A stretch of DNA of 64,000 bases from the NCBI GenBank assembly GCA_016785225.1, contig JAFBJZ010000915.1:3153001-3217000 (forward strand), written 5' to 3'. The notes under the pieces are model-generated. The model was not told the origin of the DNA. It made no database searches and was given only the letters and a program-made list of their open reading frames with translations. The translations under genes and the position numbers were made by a program. This document shows positions 10,471 through 22,900 of the stretch, one piece after another. How positions within the stretch are numbered: the first letter of the stretch is position 1; the number at the start of each line of letters is the position of its first letter. This stretch comes from Psettodes erumei. Its lineage: Eukaryota > Chordata > Actinopteri > Pleuronectiformes > Psettodidae.

Positions 10471-12149
10471 ATTTAACTGAGAAAATGAGTGAAGCAGGCA
10501 TCAACATTTTTCAATTTCACCAGTTTACTGTCACATAATGCCATTTTGAAGTAAAGAAGAACTGTTTTCATTGCAAATGACTGATTACTTAATATATACT
10601 TGATATAATCCACGGAATTACGCACCAGACATGGCTACCCGATGTGACAAGATAACTCCACAAACAGTATGTTCCTTCCCAGCCTCACCCACCACCGTGT
10701 TATTAATGGACACAGTAAGATGAGTGTACATGTCCAGTTTGTAGCATCAACACCAAGAGCAGAGCAGTGTCAGTGTGTGTGTGTTTTTGTCTCTGCAACA
10801 GGACAAGTCCAGGCTTCAGCGGACTTGACAGACTGTGGCTCATTAAACCCACATCAGACACAGGAGGTCAAGACAACAGCTAGTGCTCGTACTGCACACT
10901 TTGCCTCCATGTGTCATGTATACACAGAGTGCAACTGTGGAGGCCCAACAGGAAAGGATAATACCCTCAGATCTATTGGTGGTTTTATTTTTAGCTTTTT
11001 AATCATTACTGCTGAGACGTTCTGAGAAATCTTTAGATAAAGCATGAGGAGACTAACGGCTTATAGAATTATGATTCTGGATTGATGCACAGGGAAATAT
11101 GGTATGTATGATTGGATGGAAAAAGTGTATGCTTTCATCTTCCTTCTCGTCTCACGACACACTTAATGCCTGTTGTGTCACTATGTTGTCTGTGTGTGTA
11201 GATGGCTGGCTGGCTTTGGGGAATCAGGTCGGCAATGTTGCTGCAGAAGGTCTCACAGTTGGGTAGAGAGAAAGAGACAGGGGCTGGGGGCACTGTTTGG
11301 CAAGGATGAAATGATAAGCATAATTTCAGGTTGAAACATACTGCCATGAACAATTCTATTTGTTTGGTTGTGTTTCCTCAAACGAGGAAAACGCCAGAGC
11401 AGTGACAGCCATTGGCTTTGAGCCAAAACTGAAATGCAGGTTGTGTGCTTTTTGGTTCTCGATGTGTTGGCAAACAACTCAACCGTTTCCCAAGCTCTGA
11501 CTCATGTCACTGGAGCCTGAAGTCCTGCAAGGTCAAGCAAGTGAGTCCTATGCAAACCACAGGCTGTGTGGCGCCTCTCCATGTCCATCTGCCTTTCCCT
11601 TTTTTCTCTCCTCTCCCATTACCTTCAGAGCATGAGAGAAAAACATGCACAATAGTCTCACCCTGTTTGTGCTTTTATATATTTCTCTGTCCACTTCTTG
11701 CCTTCCTCTTTCTCATTTGTCCATCTCTACACATAAAAAACCCTAGGGACCCCTCTTTTTGCCGGGTAGCAGGAGAGAGGATGGAAGAAGAAGATTTCTG
11801 TCAGACCTGCCAGTCGAATGACCAGTCAAGTGAAAAGGATTACTTATCCTCTGCCCTTCTCTCACTCTTTAAAGCAGTCTCATTAGGTTTGCATGGGCCA
11901 AAGGATCCAGGGTGACCATGCTTGGGCTGGGCTTGCACTGAGGAAACCCTGGGCGTATTTATTCCCAATTCAGTTGAGGGTAGTCTCACGGTCACTTAAG
12001 AGGATTGCATCTTGGTGAAGTGATGTGTAATTGCTAATCTCCTGGCCACAGTGGGACTGGGGATCAGTACTTTGCAATTGGGATATTGTATTTGATCTTA
12101 AGTTTGAGTTAGCATAGGTGTTTAAAAAGTGCATTCAAAGGAAATACAC

Positions 12150-12735
12150 TATTTAGTATTCTTGCCAAGAGTTACACGCAAAGTTGATATATATCTGTTA
12201 ACAATGAAGGCTAAGCTGGGTATTAGTTAGCTTAGCTAGGTGTTAGCAGAGGTGGTCCAAAGTACGTTAAAAGTTAACATGCTTTTTAGCTTCCTTGAAA
12301 GAGTTACACGAGAAGATTATCTGTATTTGCACTAACAATGGAGCTTAAGCCAGGAGGCAGTTAGTGTAGCTAGAGTTAGCTAACTGACTTCTGAGGACTG
12401 GCAACAGTGGGAAACAACCAGCCTATCAAACCTGCCTACCAGCATCTCCTAAGAGCATGTTCAGTACAGTATATCTTATTATTTGTATTATTACCACTTT
12501 TGCAGTGGGCTATGTGGCATAGTATAATCCCCTGTAAACTGCAGCAATATCTATTTGTGAGCTTTAGAGGTACATGTACACAGATGTTTTTAACCTATGG
12601 ACAGACCCAGGCTCGCTGTTTCCCTCTGTTTCTTGTTAAAATGCCAAGTTAAACTAACTGACTTCTGGCTCCAGCTTCACAGACGTAAGTGGTATAAGTC
12701 TTCTAATCTTACTCTCCGCAAGAAAATAAATAAGT
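12150..12735. repeat. Cluster of three copies of one dispersed repeat, two direct and one inverted
   Basis: Segments at about 12165-12235 and 12298-12380 share GAGTTACACG, AACAATG and TTAGCTT/TAGCT blocks in one orientation. The segment at about 12560-12735 (GACAGACCCAGGCTCGCTG, then TGGCTCCAGCTTCACAGACG) is the same type of sequence in reverse orientation. Related copies occur at 20848 and 23826. Confidence 0.65.
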
Positions 12736-12930
12736 ACGTTGGTCATATTGTCTACATGGTGTGTTTGTCAGTGTGATTCTGTCACCCTGCATTGTGAGTC
12801 TCTGTTGTCATGCATGTCAAGGTGATACTAGCTGCTCTGATAACGTCAGAGGAACATTGACTGCCCTCCCTGGACATCGCAGCTGTCACATCATGGATGT
12901 CTCAAGCATGTCAGCTACATCATCAGACCA

Positions 12931-12982
12931 CACACACACACACACACATACACACACACATACACACACACACATACACACA
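12931..12982. repeat. (CA)n microsatellite with TA interruptions
   Basis: CACACA tract interrupted by single TA steps. Confidence 0.95.
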
Positions 12983-13654
12983 GCTGCTCACCAAGAAGCA
13001 TGTTGCACTAAAACAAGAACAGCTTTGGCCTTAAGGCTTCTCACCTTTTTCTTCTGCTGCGTCGTTGCAGACATTAGAGGAATCTCTCCCAAGGACTACA
13101 GTATGCAGACAAATGGGGTGATTATTCATTGTCTAGAAAAATCTATAGTCCTGTGAAAGCATCATGGATCTCTCTAGCAACAGAAATTATTCTGGTGTTC
13201 AATTGTAGCCACAGGTTGTTAGTTTACTTGTCAAAATGTGTGTGCAATCAGTGACCCCTAACTTTATTGAAAGCAAACCAGATTTTCCCTAGTAACTGAC
13301 TCCTCCATGTGAGCTTACATGAAAAAAATGTCAGTGTACAACAATGCACAATGAACATGTGGGAATGTCTCATTGTCTGCTTGGTGGACGGTTGTGTACT
13401 GTAAGCTGTAGCGTGTTTGCACAATACAAAGGCACAGTTCCCATGTTGCTTGGTTCCTGATGGTCAGACTGCAGTGGAGAAAGACATCCTAACGTATGAA
13501 GCTGGAATTATTCATGACATTTCTACATTCTGATGTGAAACACTGTAGCTGCCTCAGACCCCAGATATCAACAGCTGACAAAGGTTAAAAAGCAAAACAA
13601 CCTTCCACCCGAAGTCACAGCTCACCGTCCAGTCTTGTTTTCTTTTCTCCCCAG

Positions 13655-13944
13655 CTCATTCGCCATGTCTAAGACAGCGGTGAAGAAGCTGCACTGGCGC
13701 TCCAAGGTGCAGGACAGCTTTGTCCCCTTGCTGGGCTCATCGGGGGAGCTGGGGATCGCCATTGGCGGAGGAGCAGACTATGGAGAGTTCCCTTTTGTCA
13801 CGTCAGCGCCAGGGGGCGGACTCACAGTGGGTGACGTCATCCTAGAAATTGGGGGAACACCTGTGTTAGGGATGACATTAGGAGATGTACGTGGTGTTCT
13901 CAACTCCTGCCCCCATCCAATCCGCATCAAAACTGTGTCACCAG
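13655..13944 (+). CDS. magix: magix coding exon 1 (PDZ0)
   Basis: Acceptor TTTTCTCCCCAG|CTC at 13654; ATG at 13665 in good context (TCGCCATGT). Encodes KKLHWRSKVQD then GELGIAIGGGADYGEFPFV and LTVGDVILEIGGTPVLGMTL, which is the MAGI N-terminal PDZ0. The donor is CCAG|GTATGA in phase 1. The frame stays open back to the acceptor (SSFA), so a coding upstream exon is possible. Confidence 0.93.
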
Positions 13945-16900
13945 GTATGACTCAGCACACCAATTCACCCCTCTATGAATTAGTTTGCAGCTCATCATTT
14001 TGGTAGATGTGTAAATAATGACCACACAGGCAAAGGGTGTGATTATACTGTATATGCCTTTCTTCTGCTAATGGCACTTATGTATGACACATTACACATA
14101 ATAATGAGGCATTCGGCCTTTAATACTCTCCCTAATCCCACAGACAGTATGACGTATAGCTGTTTATGTTGCACACCATTACACTTGCTTCATCAGGCTA
14201 CACCCAAACAATCTGTTACACTGCCGTTCAAACTGTCATCCATAATAATTTTGCTCAATAACCCCCTTCTGACTGTCACAAGCCAAATCTGCAGCCTGTA
14301 GCATTCTGACGCCGATTTGCACTCGTCAATTAGTCTGGATATGTCAAGGCGATTGGTCAATATGTGGGTAAGAGGTCAAAACTGCTGATGACACATGACA
14401 AGAGTGTGGCGATATAGTTGTCTGTCACCCATGCGGGGCCTTGATGTTTAGGACTGGTGGCCGGGGAAACAGATGTCTTTGCTGGCTCTGAACAGAGCAA
14501 TATGTCACCGGTGTGTCACCTGACTGCGGCTCCCGATGGCCTTGCTTGCCAGATTGATAGCTGATTTGGCCACAGGGGTGTAAATGGGGACCTTTGCTCC
14601 TGGCTTCCTATGCCGCTGGTAGATCCATTATCATTTCTGAAGTCCTCCTGGCTCTCCCTGGGCAGCTCGACTGCATGCGGTGTGGACAGTGATGGATGAG
14701 CTGATACGCCGGGTTGCTGTACCACACCTCCTCCCACGCCTTCTACTACTACTACAACTCTCTGCGATCCAGTCCTTCAAATACAGGACACTTGGCTGCA
14801 TCCCCAGAGGCAGGAAGCAGTTTAAAGGGTTTAGCACTGATGCTGGTGCTCTGAGGATAAAACTAAAGAGTAGTGATATGATCTATGCATCAAAACCTCA
14901 GTGGTTTCTGACAACACACTGGTCATACGTCTTCTTCGAATTGCATTTAACCTTGACATCTTGTTGCCTCACTTTAATGGTATCTTGTATATAAAAATTC
15001 AAGCGTAGCCGGCCCATTGTTCCCGTTGTCCGTTGAGCTGATGTTCAGGTCTGAATGTTACTCCCCAATAAACTACAAAATAGCAGCTGTTTGATAACAT
15101 TTCTCCCAAAAGACAACCGACTAGATTAATTTCCTTTTATAGGCAGAAGCTATATGTGGTCAGTCCTGCGTATGTGCAGCTGAATGCCTCCGCCAATAAA
15201 GTTACACCGCTGTAACGTTATTTTAAAAATTAAAATAAAAATAATAAAAATTCTCACAGCAAATTCAGTCTGCTAGTGGGCAAAACCACTGCACCAGACA
15301 GTTGGGGGTCGGGTTGCGCACTGCTGGGTGGGCAGCCTGCACAGGGAAGCAGACAGAGTGGTCGTCTGTCGGCGTGACAAGCTTGACATGCGCTTGGCCC
15401 GCCCATAACAGCAAGTGGCCTGTCATGAGACGCTGCAAAGCACTTGAGATGATATTAAGAGATCAGAGAGAGGAAACTGAGCCAGTTCAGCTCTGCCCCC
15501 CCCATCCTCCTGCGACAGCCTCAACTGTTTTGTCTGGAGCAATTAACCTCAGTAGGTTGTTTATGTATGCATGAGGTACTCAGAGAACACACATTCAGGA
15601 TCCATTGTAGTATATACAGATACAGAGAGATCAGTGTGTGTGAAGGTGAACGTCTAAGGTCGTAAAGTGACGGCGTTAAATCGAGTCTGGCAGGAGTAAA
15701 TATTAGCGCTTGAAATAAAATTCAGTCTCTATTTGACAGGCTACAAACTAATCTTGGAGTAAACAGCATCAGACTGCTTATGCTTGCAGAGCTAATATCT
15801 TTATGTGTGTGTCTCGTGTGTCTTCCTCCTCCATTGTTTTTTTTGTCCTTCACTCAGGCTCCACATTGTGCAAGGATCTCAGGTTGTATCTGAGTAAGTG
15901 CTTCACGCCCGGCTCGGTGGACAGCCAACTTCAGCAGGTCATCCGAGAGAACCTCTACCTCCGCGCTGTACCGTGTAAGTCCTCTCGCCCTCTTACCTTG
16001 TCTTTGTATGTCTCGTCTCGTCTGCTCCAGTTTCATTTACTTCATGTCGTCTGTGCAGACTTCCTGCGCAGGTTACTGACCTAATTAATTCTTTGATAAC
16101 ACTTTTTCTGGTTGCTGCCACGTGAATATCTTGGTGTTAATTGGTGTTTAAGCCTGCAGAACTGTCTTCCACACTTCCTAGTGTCAATGTATGCAAGCAG
16201 AATGGGGGTGATTTAATGAAATACTGTAAAAAGCACACAAAAGCACATCATCAGGACACAGTCTTAAGACTGCGATATCTTAAATCAAGTTTCAGTGAGA
16301 CATAAAATGCTACATCAGTTTGGACATTTCCATAGCAACAGCCTGCAGTTTTACAACATTGGGTTTATCCTCAGTGGCAGCCCCCATCCACAGTCCTCAC
16401 CCCTGTGCTCCAGGCTATTACTTTCTTTGGCTGGTGGTAAGATGGCAGTAAATCTGATGGTAGTTCTGTCTGACAGGTTCTTTTTATTCACGGTTTTTGT
16501 ATGATCCCCTGAACAAGAGGCCCGTAGTCAACACAGCCAGTTCCATTTTGATGCTCATGAATAAAATCAAGCACCATGGCAGCCAAAGGCAGCTAGTTGT
16601 ACATCTGCTGCTATCTTAATCCTCTGTAATATGACGTCACTGAAAAAGCGTAGAGGATATAGTGGTCGAGTCGGGCGGTTCTGAGCGCATTTTGTGATGT
16701 AATTTTCTGGCTGCGGTTGGTTTCGTCTGTTCTGTTCTTCTTGTTCAGGCTGCGGTGTGGAGAAGGCAGACCACCTACAGTAGTGCGTCTGTGGTCTTAA
16801 CTGTGCTTTGACTGTGTGGAGTTGTTGCTAATCTCTCTTTCAGTTCAGGAAGTAGGTCATGTGGGACAGTCTGTCACCACGTACACACACAAAACACACT

Positions 16901-19900
16901 CATGGACGGAGCAAGGTGGCACAGGTCAAAGCTCACAGGATCGTGCAAATAATACAAAACTGTCTCTCTCAGTATACAAAACGCACATTTACATTATCAT
17001 AAAAAGTTGTATTAGTACTAAGCTTCCTCATTACTCAGCCATGCATGCGCGCCTCCTGTTACATCCACAAGCAGATGCTCAGAGCCTGAATTGCCCAAAT
17101 AAACTTTTATAAAATAACATAACAAATAAACATTTTTTAATCAGAACATGATGTAATATACAAAATCAGATGAACCAGCTATTTGAGGTTTGGACAGACA
17201 CAGTTTTAGTCCAGCCTTCCCCTGCTGTGGGTGTTGAAACTTTTGACAACTTCCCACCGGTGAGTGTGTTTTTTTAGTTAGAGTGACAACGGGATAGGCT
17301 CAGCCCCCCTGGGTGTGTAATCCTCTGATCTGCAGGAGTTGACACGGTAAGATGCTGTCGATCTCATGGTACTCATGTCAACACCTACACACGCATGCCA
17401 CCCTGCTCACAAGACGGATCGGGAACCATTACGTCTTTCAGACCACTTGTAGATTTATAGACGCAAAATTTTCTTTCTTTTGTTGTTGTTGTTGTTGTTG
17501 TTTTTTCCTGGAGGAGGCAGCTGTGCTTGATGTAACAGGAACTTAAAGCTTTTCATCAGTGGCTCATTGTGGCCCCCTTCAGGACCATATGTATGTTCCT
17601 CCTGTAGCTTGAGACTCTTTATTGTAGTTTGTGTTGTTGTTTTTGTTTTTATTGTCAAATTGCACCTTTTATTTACATAATGTAGATTTATTAGCTTTAG
17701 AGGCTGAGGAAGCGTAGTTCAAGTTTTTAAAATGTTTTTTCCCTGCTGATACAAAGATAGTATTACGAGGCCTCAGTTTTGATTTGGATTTTTTTTTTCT
17801 TCATTTAGATGCTATTTCTTCTTCTGAAACTGCATGTGGCTTAGTAATGCTGTGCTATTTAGAGAGTATCTCAATCCCTGAGTCCTTTTGATGAGACAAT
17901 GTTCTCTGATGTTGGAGCTGGCACTGATGCAAGAAATATCATTACAAAGGCTCAGTCAGGGGGGGCAGTGCATAAAAATGGAAATGAATGACAGAATTAA
18001 GTGAATGCGAACCACTGTATCAATAATCTAGAAGGGGGAATTAAATTAAAAGCAAATGTCTATCAGTGCCAAAGGGGAGGAGGGGCTGACTGCAGCCTAA
18101 TGGCTCTGCGTACTCATACTGAGGAAGACAGGAAGCTTAATGTGTCGCTCAGGGAGCAGGTATATGTGTAGACAGACTATAGTATACCGTATGTTCAGTC
18201 TGTTTCATATCACACAGCTTTCTATGAATATGAAAATTGACATCTTTTCTCCCTTCATTCTTACCATTGATTGCAGACCTCACATTACCCTCCTGAACTT
18301 TCTCATCCATACTTATATAATGACTGTTACTATTTGCCATGTGCCCTTGGATGATTCAAAGACAAAGTCATGGTTTTTTCGCCAGGCCGTGTCTTCGTCT
18401 CCTCCATGAAAGACTTTCCTAATTGTCTTCAGAGTGAGTCAGAGATAAGAAACATCATTTAGCTTTGTCAGGCAGACCCGTCTGTGGCCTTTTCAACTGG
18501 ATTCATCTTTAGTTATTTGTGTGCAATGATCTTGACAGACAGCTCTTGCTCTGGGTGTTGATGCAGGGTTCAGTGTAATTACCTCTTCAATCCCTATCTC
18601 ACCCCAGTCCCAGGGGATCAGTGTGTGGCGCCTACAGGGATGGGCAGGGAGGAAGAAGATGTCAATAATCCATCCTGCCCCCCCCCCACTGACATGCCAT
18701 ATATATCTCAGAGGAGGGTGCATAGATAATGAATCCCTGCCTCGCACCATATCAGCTGGAGGGATGCTGTGTGTCCTAAACGGAGGAGAAGAATTACACA
18801 CATGCTCATCAGGAGATTTGCCGTCACATCCTCAATTTGACACAGACACCTCGAATTTCCTTTAAACTGGGTGCGAGTCCAAATTCGGGTGGTTCGATTG
18901 GAACCTGCATGGCACAAACTGGGGAAAAAAGGGTTGAAATGATTGAAAACATTATACAGTATCAGCAGGTGGAGTTGAGATGAGCCAATCACATCGGCTC
19001 TTCTTACTCTCGTTAAAAGCACCAGACGGTTCCTTAATGAGCCAGGGAACAAGAGTCAAACTTCTTTTGGAGAATACTGCATGCAAGGCTCAACACAGGG
19101 AAACCTGATCGATCAGCTGATCAGTCGATGAACCAATAATTAGTCAGTAACTGTTTACTGTTTTTCAATTCAGTGACTCCACCTTCTCAGCACCGAAACT
19201 TGTTCGTTTGTCTTCTGTGATGGCAAACTGAATAACCTTGGGTTTCTGAAAGCTGTTCAACCAATCGGCTCCAGAATGGGCTATGGAAAATTGTGATGCA
19301 CATTTTTCACTATTTTATGATACAAAGTCATTAGAGCATATATTCAAAAAAGGATTTTGCCAAAATAAACAAGTATGGCAACAGCCGGTAGGAAATGACA
19401 AACACTGTGCAATAAAATCACTTTGTGCTATGGAAAGAAGAGGTCGGGCTGGCGGAGATGTCTCATGCTCTCCAGTGTGTCCACTCCTTGGTGTCTTTGT
19501 GTCTACACATGAGTGTTTGCTATGGTCTCTGTGTCTGTGTGTGTTTGTGTGCATGCTCTGCACAGTCCTGCATGTGTCATTGTGGCTGAGAGAACTGCTC
19601 CCAGGACAGCAGTGCATTAATCATGGATTTTATAGGGTAGCTGGGTGTGACTCCCCCCTGCCGGCTCCACGCCGACGTCACGTGTGGTCCTCCAGGAGAA
19701 GGACAGAGATTTGTCCTCAGTTTGGGCTGGGTGTGATTTTGTCTTGGGAAAGGAATTGCTCATCCCAAGGTCAGGACGGGCGCCTCATAGTTCAGTTTGC
19801 AAATTAAAATGATTCCGTCAGATGTGTACTATAAAAAAACGTGGTATTTCACACTACATGACCATACACGTATTTAATGGGTTGGGGATTTGTGCAGCCT

Positions 19901-22900
19901 GGGACCTTCCTCAGTCCTGTAATAAAGCGGGATGCTTTTCCTGCTGCGGTTTAGACTCACAGCTCTGTTCCAGGGCAAGGTCAATGTGAATCAATTATGA
20001 TGACAGACCATTGATCATCTGAGTGCTCGATCTTTGCAATGTTGATAGAAGGACTTTACGACGTTCACCACACCTCTTTAATGTTTAATTCTGTTCTTAC
20101 TGGCCTGTTTGTAATAAAGAGGCCTTGGAAAATGTCTACCATCATCATGCTCTTCACACCAAAGGGCAAGTTTTGGTTTGTGGGCGGATGTTCTGTTGAC
20201 CTGGGACTGATTTTACATCAAGAGTGAAATACTGTAATTAAAATAGTCACTTGTGAATTGTTATTATCACTTTAATGCTCTACTTAAATTTGTTTTGTTG
20301 TCTTAAGATTGTTCATCATATTAAATACGACCACTGTAGAGCCGTTAGGGTGTTATGTTTTGCTGGACTATCTCTATATAATTTGTCAAACTAATGCTTG
20401 GACTATTTATAGTCTGCTGAGTTGCCATTTTGTGTAAACACTGACTCAGATTGATAACTCCCGATGAGTGGAAGAGGCCTTGATTAATTGACATATCATC
20501 CACAGTGGAGCTTGCGGTATTTCTCACGGCTCACCGCCGTGATGTATGACATGATGTTTTCCGTTGTCTCCCTCTCCCAGGTACGACCAGACAGCCCAGA
20601 GACGGGGAAATCTCAGGGGTCGACTACAACTTTGTTTCCGTCGAGGAGTTCTTCTCCTTGGAGGAGTCAGGAGCGCTGCTCGAGAGCGGCAAGTTCAAAG
20701 GTGAACCAACCAACTGACCTGGAGACCTGATGGTCTGCAGAGAAGGTTGTATGGTGATCACGATCATGCGATGTACATTGCTAAGTCATTGCAGTGCTTT
20801 TGATTATAGCACATCTTACAATTTATGTGAATTCCTTTGTTTCCCCCAGAGTCCAGTCTTAATGCTAAGCTACCAGGCTGCTGGCTTCATATTTACCATA
20901 CAGACATGAGAGTGGCATTGAAATTCTCATAGAACTGCTGACAAGAAAATGAATTGTGTAGTTCCTAAAATGTCACACTGCTCCTTTTTCATCTACCTGT
21001 TGTGTTACCTGTGAAATGAAACGTTTGACAGTATTTTGTGTGATGAATGAGGTTTACATAATTAATAATGGGAGGACAGTCAGTTGTGAAGTCCAAAACC
21101 CTGTCTGGCATATTAATGCCGTCAGGTGTTACTCACCTCGTATCTACCCTGCAAACTCCTCCTCCACCCCCATAAGGGTCAGAGTCCTGCCTCTGATTAA
21201 AAAGCCTCCATACATTAGCATCCATAATTTATAAGAGTTTAATGGGAGCAATAAATGTCACCCTCTCCCGCCTTATATGTGACATTGACTGACACGTTGC
21301 TACAGCAGAGCAATCAGGAGCATCAGCAGTGTTGTGTGCACAGTAGCCTGCAGAAACTGTAGTAAATGGTGGCGGCTGGTGACCTTGTTGCTGAGTTCAA
21401 TAATCTAACGTTTCCCCTCCACCCATTTGGATCTCCATGAACCAAATGCAGGGGTGGAAGTAATTTCATTTGTTCTTAAGCAGCTGGGGCAGATGGCTTG
21501 GACTGAGAATATAGAAACATACAGAGCAGGTGATCTCAGGGGATATATAATGCACATGCATACAGGCATGTAGTATGTTTTGTGTCATGCATAATGACAT
21601 TACCCTGCTCTGCTCCTGAATATTTGAATGTAAAATCTTTTTTTTTGAGTCAGGGTCTTAGTTTGGAGCTCAGCTAATGCAGACTGTTCTGTAGATTTAT
21701 GTCTATAGATTTTATTTGCAACATGGGGCACTTCCACTTTATTTACATATCAGTCGTGATGTTTTGACCAAATGAACAGCTCACTCAGGGTATATGTTCA
21801 GTGGGTTTCCGTTTCTCATGATGCTCTCTCTTGCTCAGGGAATTACTACGGCACGCCCCGGCCCGTTCACATCAGCGCAGAGAGCCCCCCCATCACCTAC
21901 CAGGAACACCGCAACCTGCTCCGAAACTTCCGCACACGAAGCAAATCCCTCAGCAACCTGGAGAAGGCCGTGGAGGACGGCGAAAATAGCGAGGACGACT
22001 CGGGGCTGTCAGGCAAGTGTCTCTAAACCCTGGTTCATGTGACAGCATGTGTGAGTCTATGTCAAGTATACGGTGATATACAATGATATGTTGCATCATA
22101 AGTGGTTTTTTTTTTACATACAGTAGGTACCGGGTCCTTTTTTATAGAAGTATCGATGCATATTGATAAGGTGTCTGTTAAGCCCTGCCCAGCAGGCAGC
22201 AGCTCAATGCTACATTGTCCCTCTATCTATAGCTACAGTCTCTGATACCCAAATGAATCAATCATCAGCACGATTAGTATGCTTGCACTCTCATCGAGGC
22301 TGTGGTATCATCGATTGCTGAATCACCTCAAAACGAAGGTCAGCCTCCCTCAGGTCGAGCTGGCACGAGGTAAGCAGATAGGCAAACATGCACACGGGGA
22401 GGTGAGCGGATAAAACTGAGGAAATCGTGTGACGAAGATGAAGAAAGTGTTTGAATTACAAATCACTGAGCTCTCCTAACACTGGAACAGCCAACACAGG
22501 GTTGTTAGCGATAGATTTTTTTTTTTCTCTATGATAAAATTTTAGGTGTGACAGACGAGTCATTGGTTTATAATGATGAATAGCTGGCTTTAAAAGGCTT
22601 TATTCAAGAAAAGAAAAATTCAGTTAAAAGTAAGTAAAATCTGACTTAAGTAAAAAAACAAAATCCACTTTTGCTGATATGAATATACAGTTTAACATTA
22701 TTAGGTTGCTAGTCAGTTAGGTTGAAGTGGAGCTGGTTTTGAGTACTTTGAAAGTAAAGCACAACTAACTCAAAATTGTACTCAAGTAAGGTACATGAGT
22801 TAATCTACTTAGTTACCTGAGTGCTATGACATTATGATGGCAGCGTTGGAGAAGTAATGGACCCCAGAAACTAGAACACACAAGAGCTGAACAGAAGGTG

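Larger units (their letters stand above)
4591..13654 (+). other. magix: magix 5' intron (inferred)
   Basis: About 9 kb with no convincing conserved coding exon apart from the weak candidate at 8248. It contains microsatellites near 4769, 5389, 7127 and 12931 and dispersed repeats at about 5550, 10012 and 12150. Open frames here are short or repeat-derived. Confidence 0.6.
15975..20580 (+). other. magix: magix intron 2
   Basis: 4.6 kb intron. It holds a TTG microsatellite at 17481 and a dispersed repeat at about 19100-19335. No additional exon is recognised. Confidence 0.75.

Noticed and set aside
19283..19807. 174-codon plus-strand open frame
   Set aside because: Begins inside a dispersed repeat and includes a GT-rich stretch; no family resemblance.
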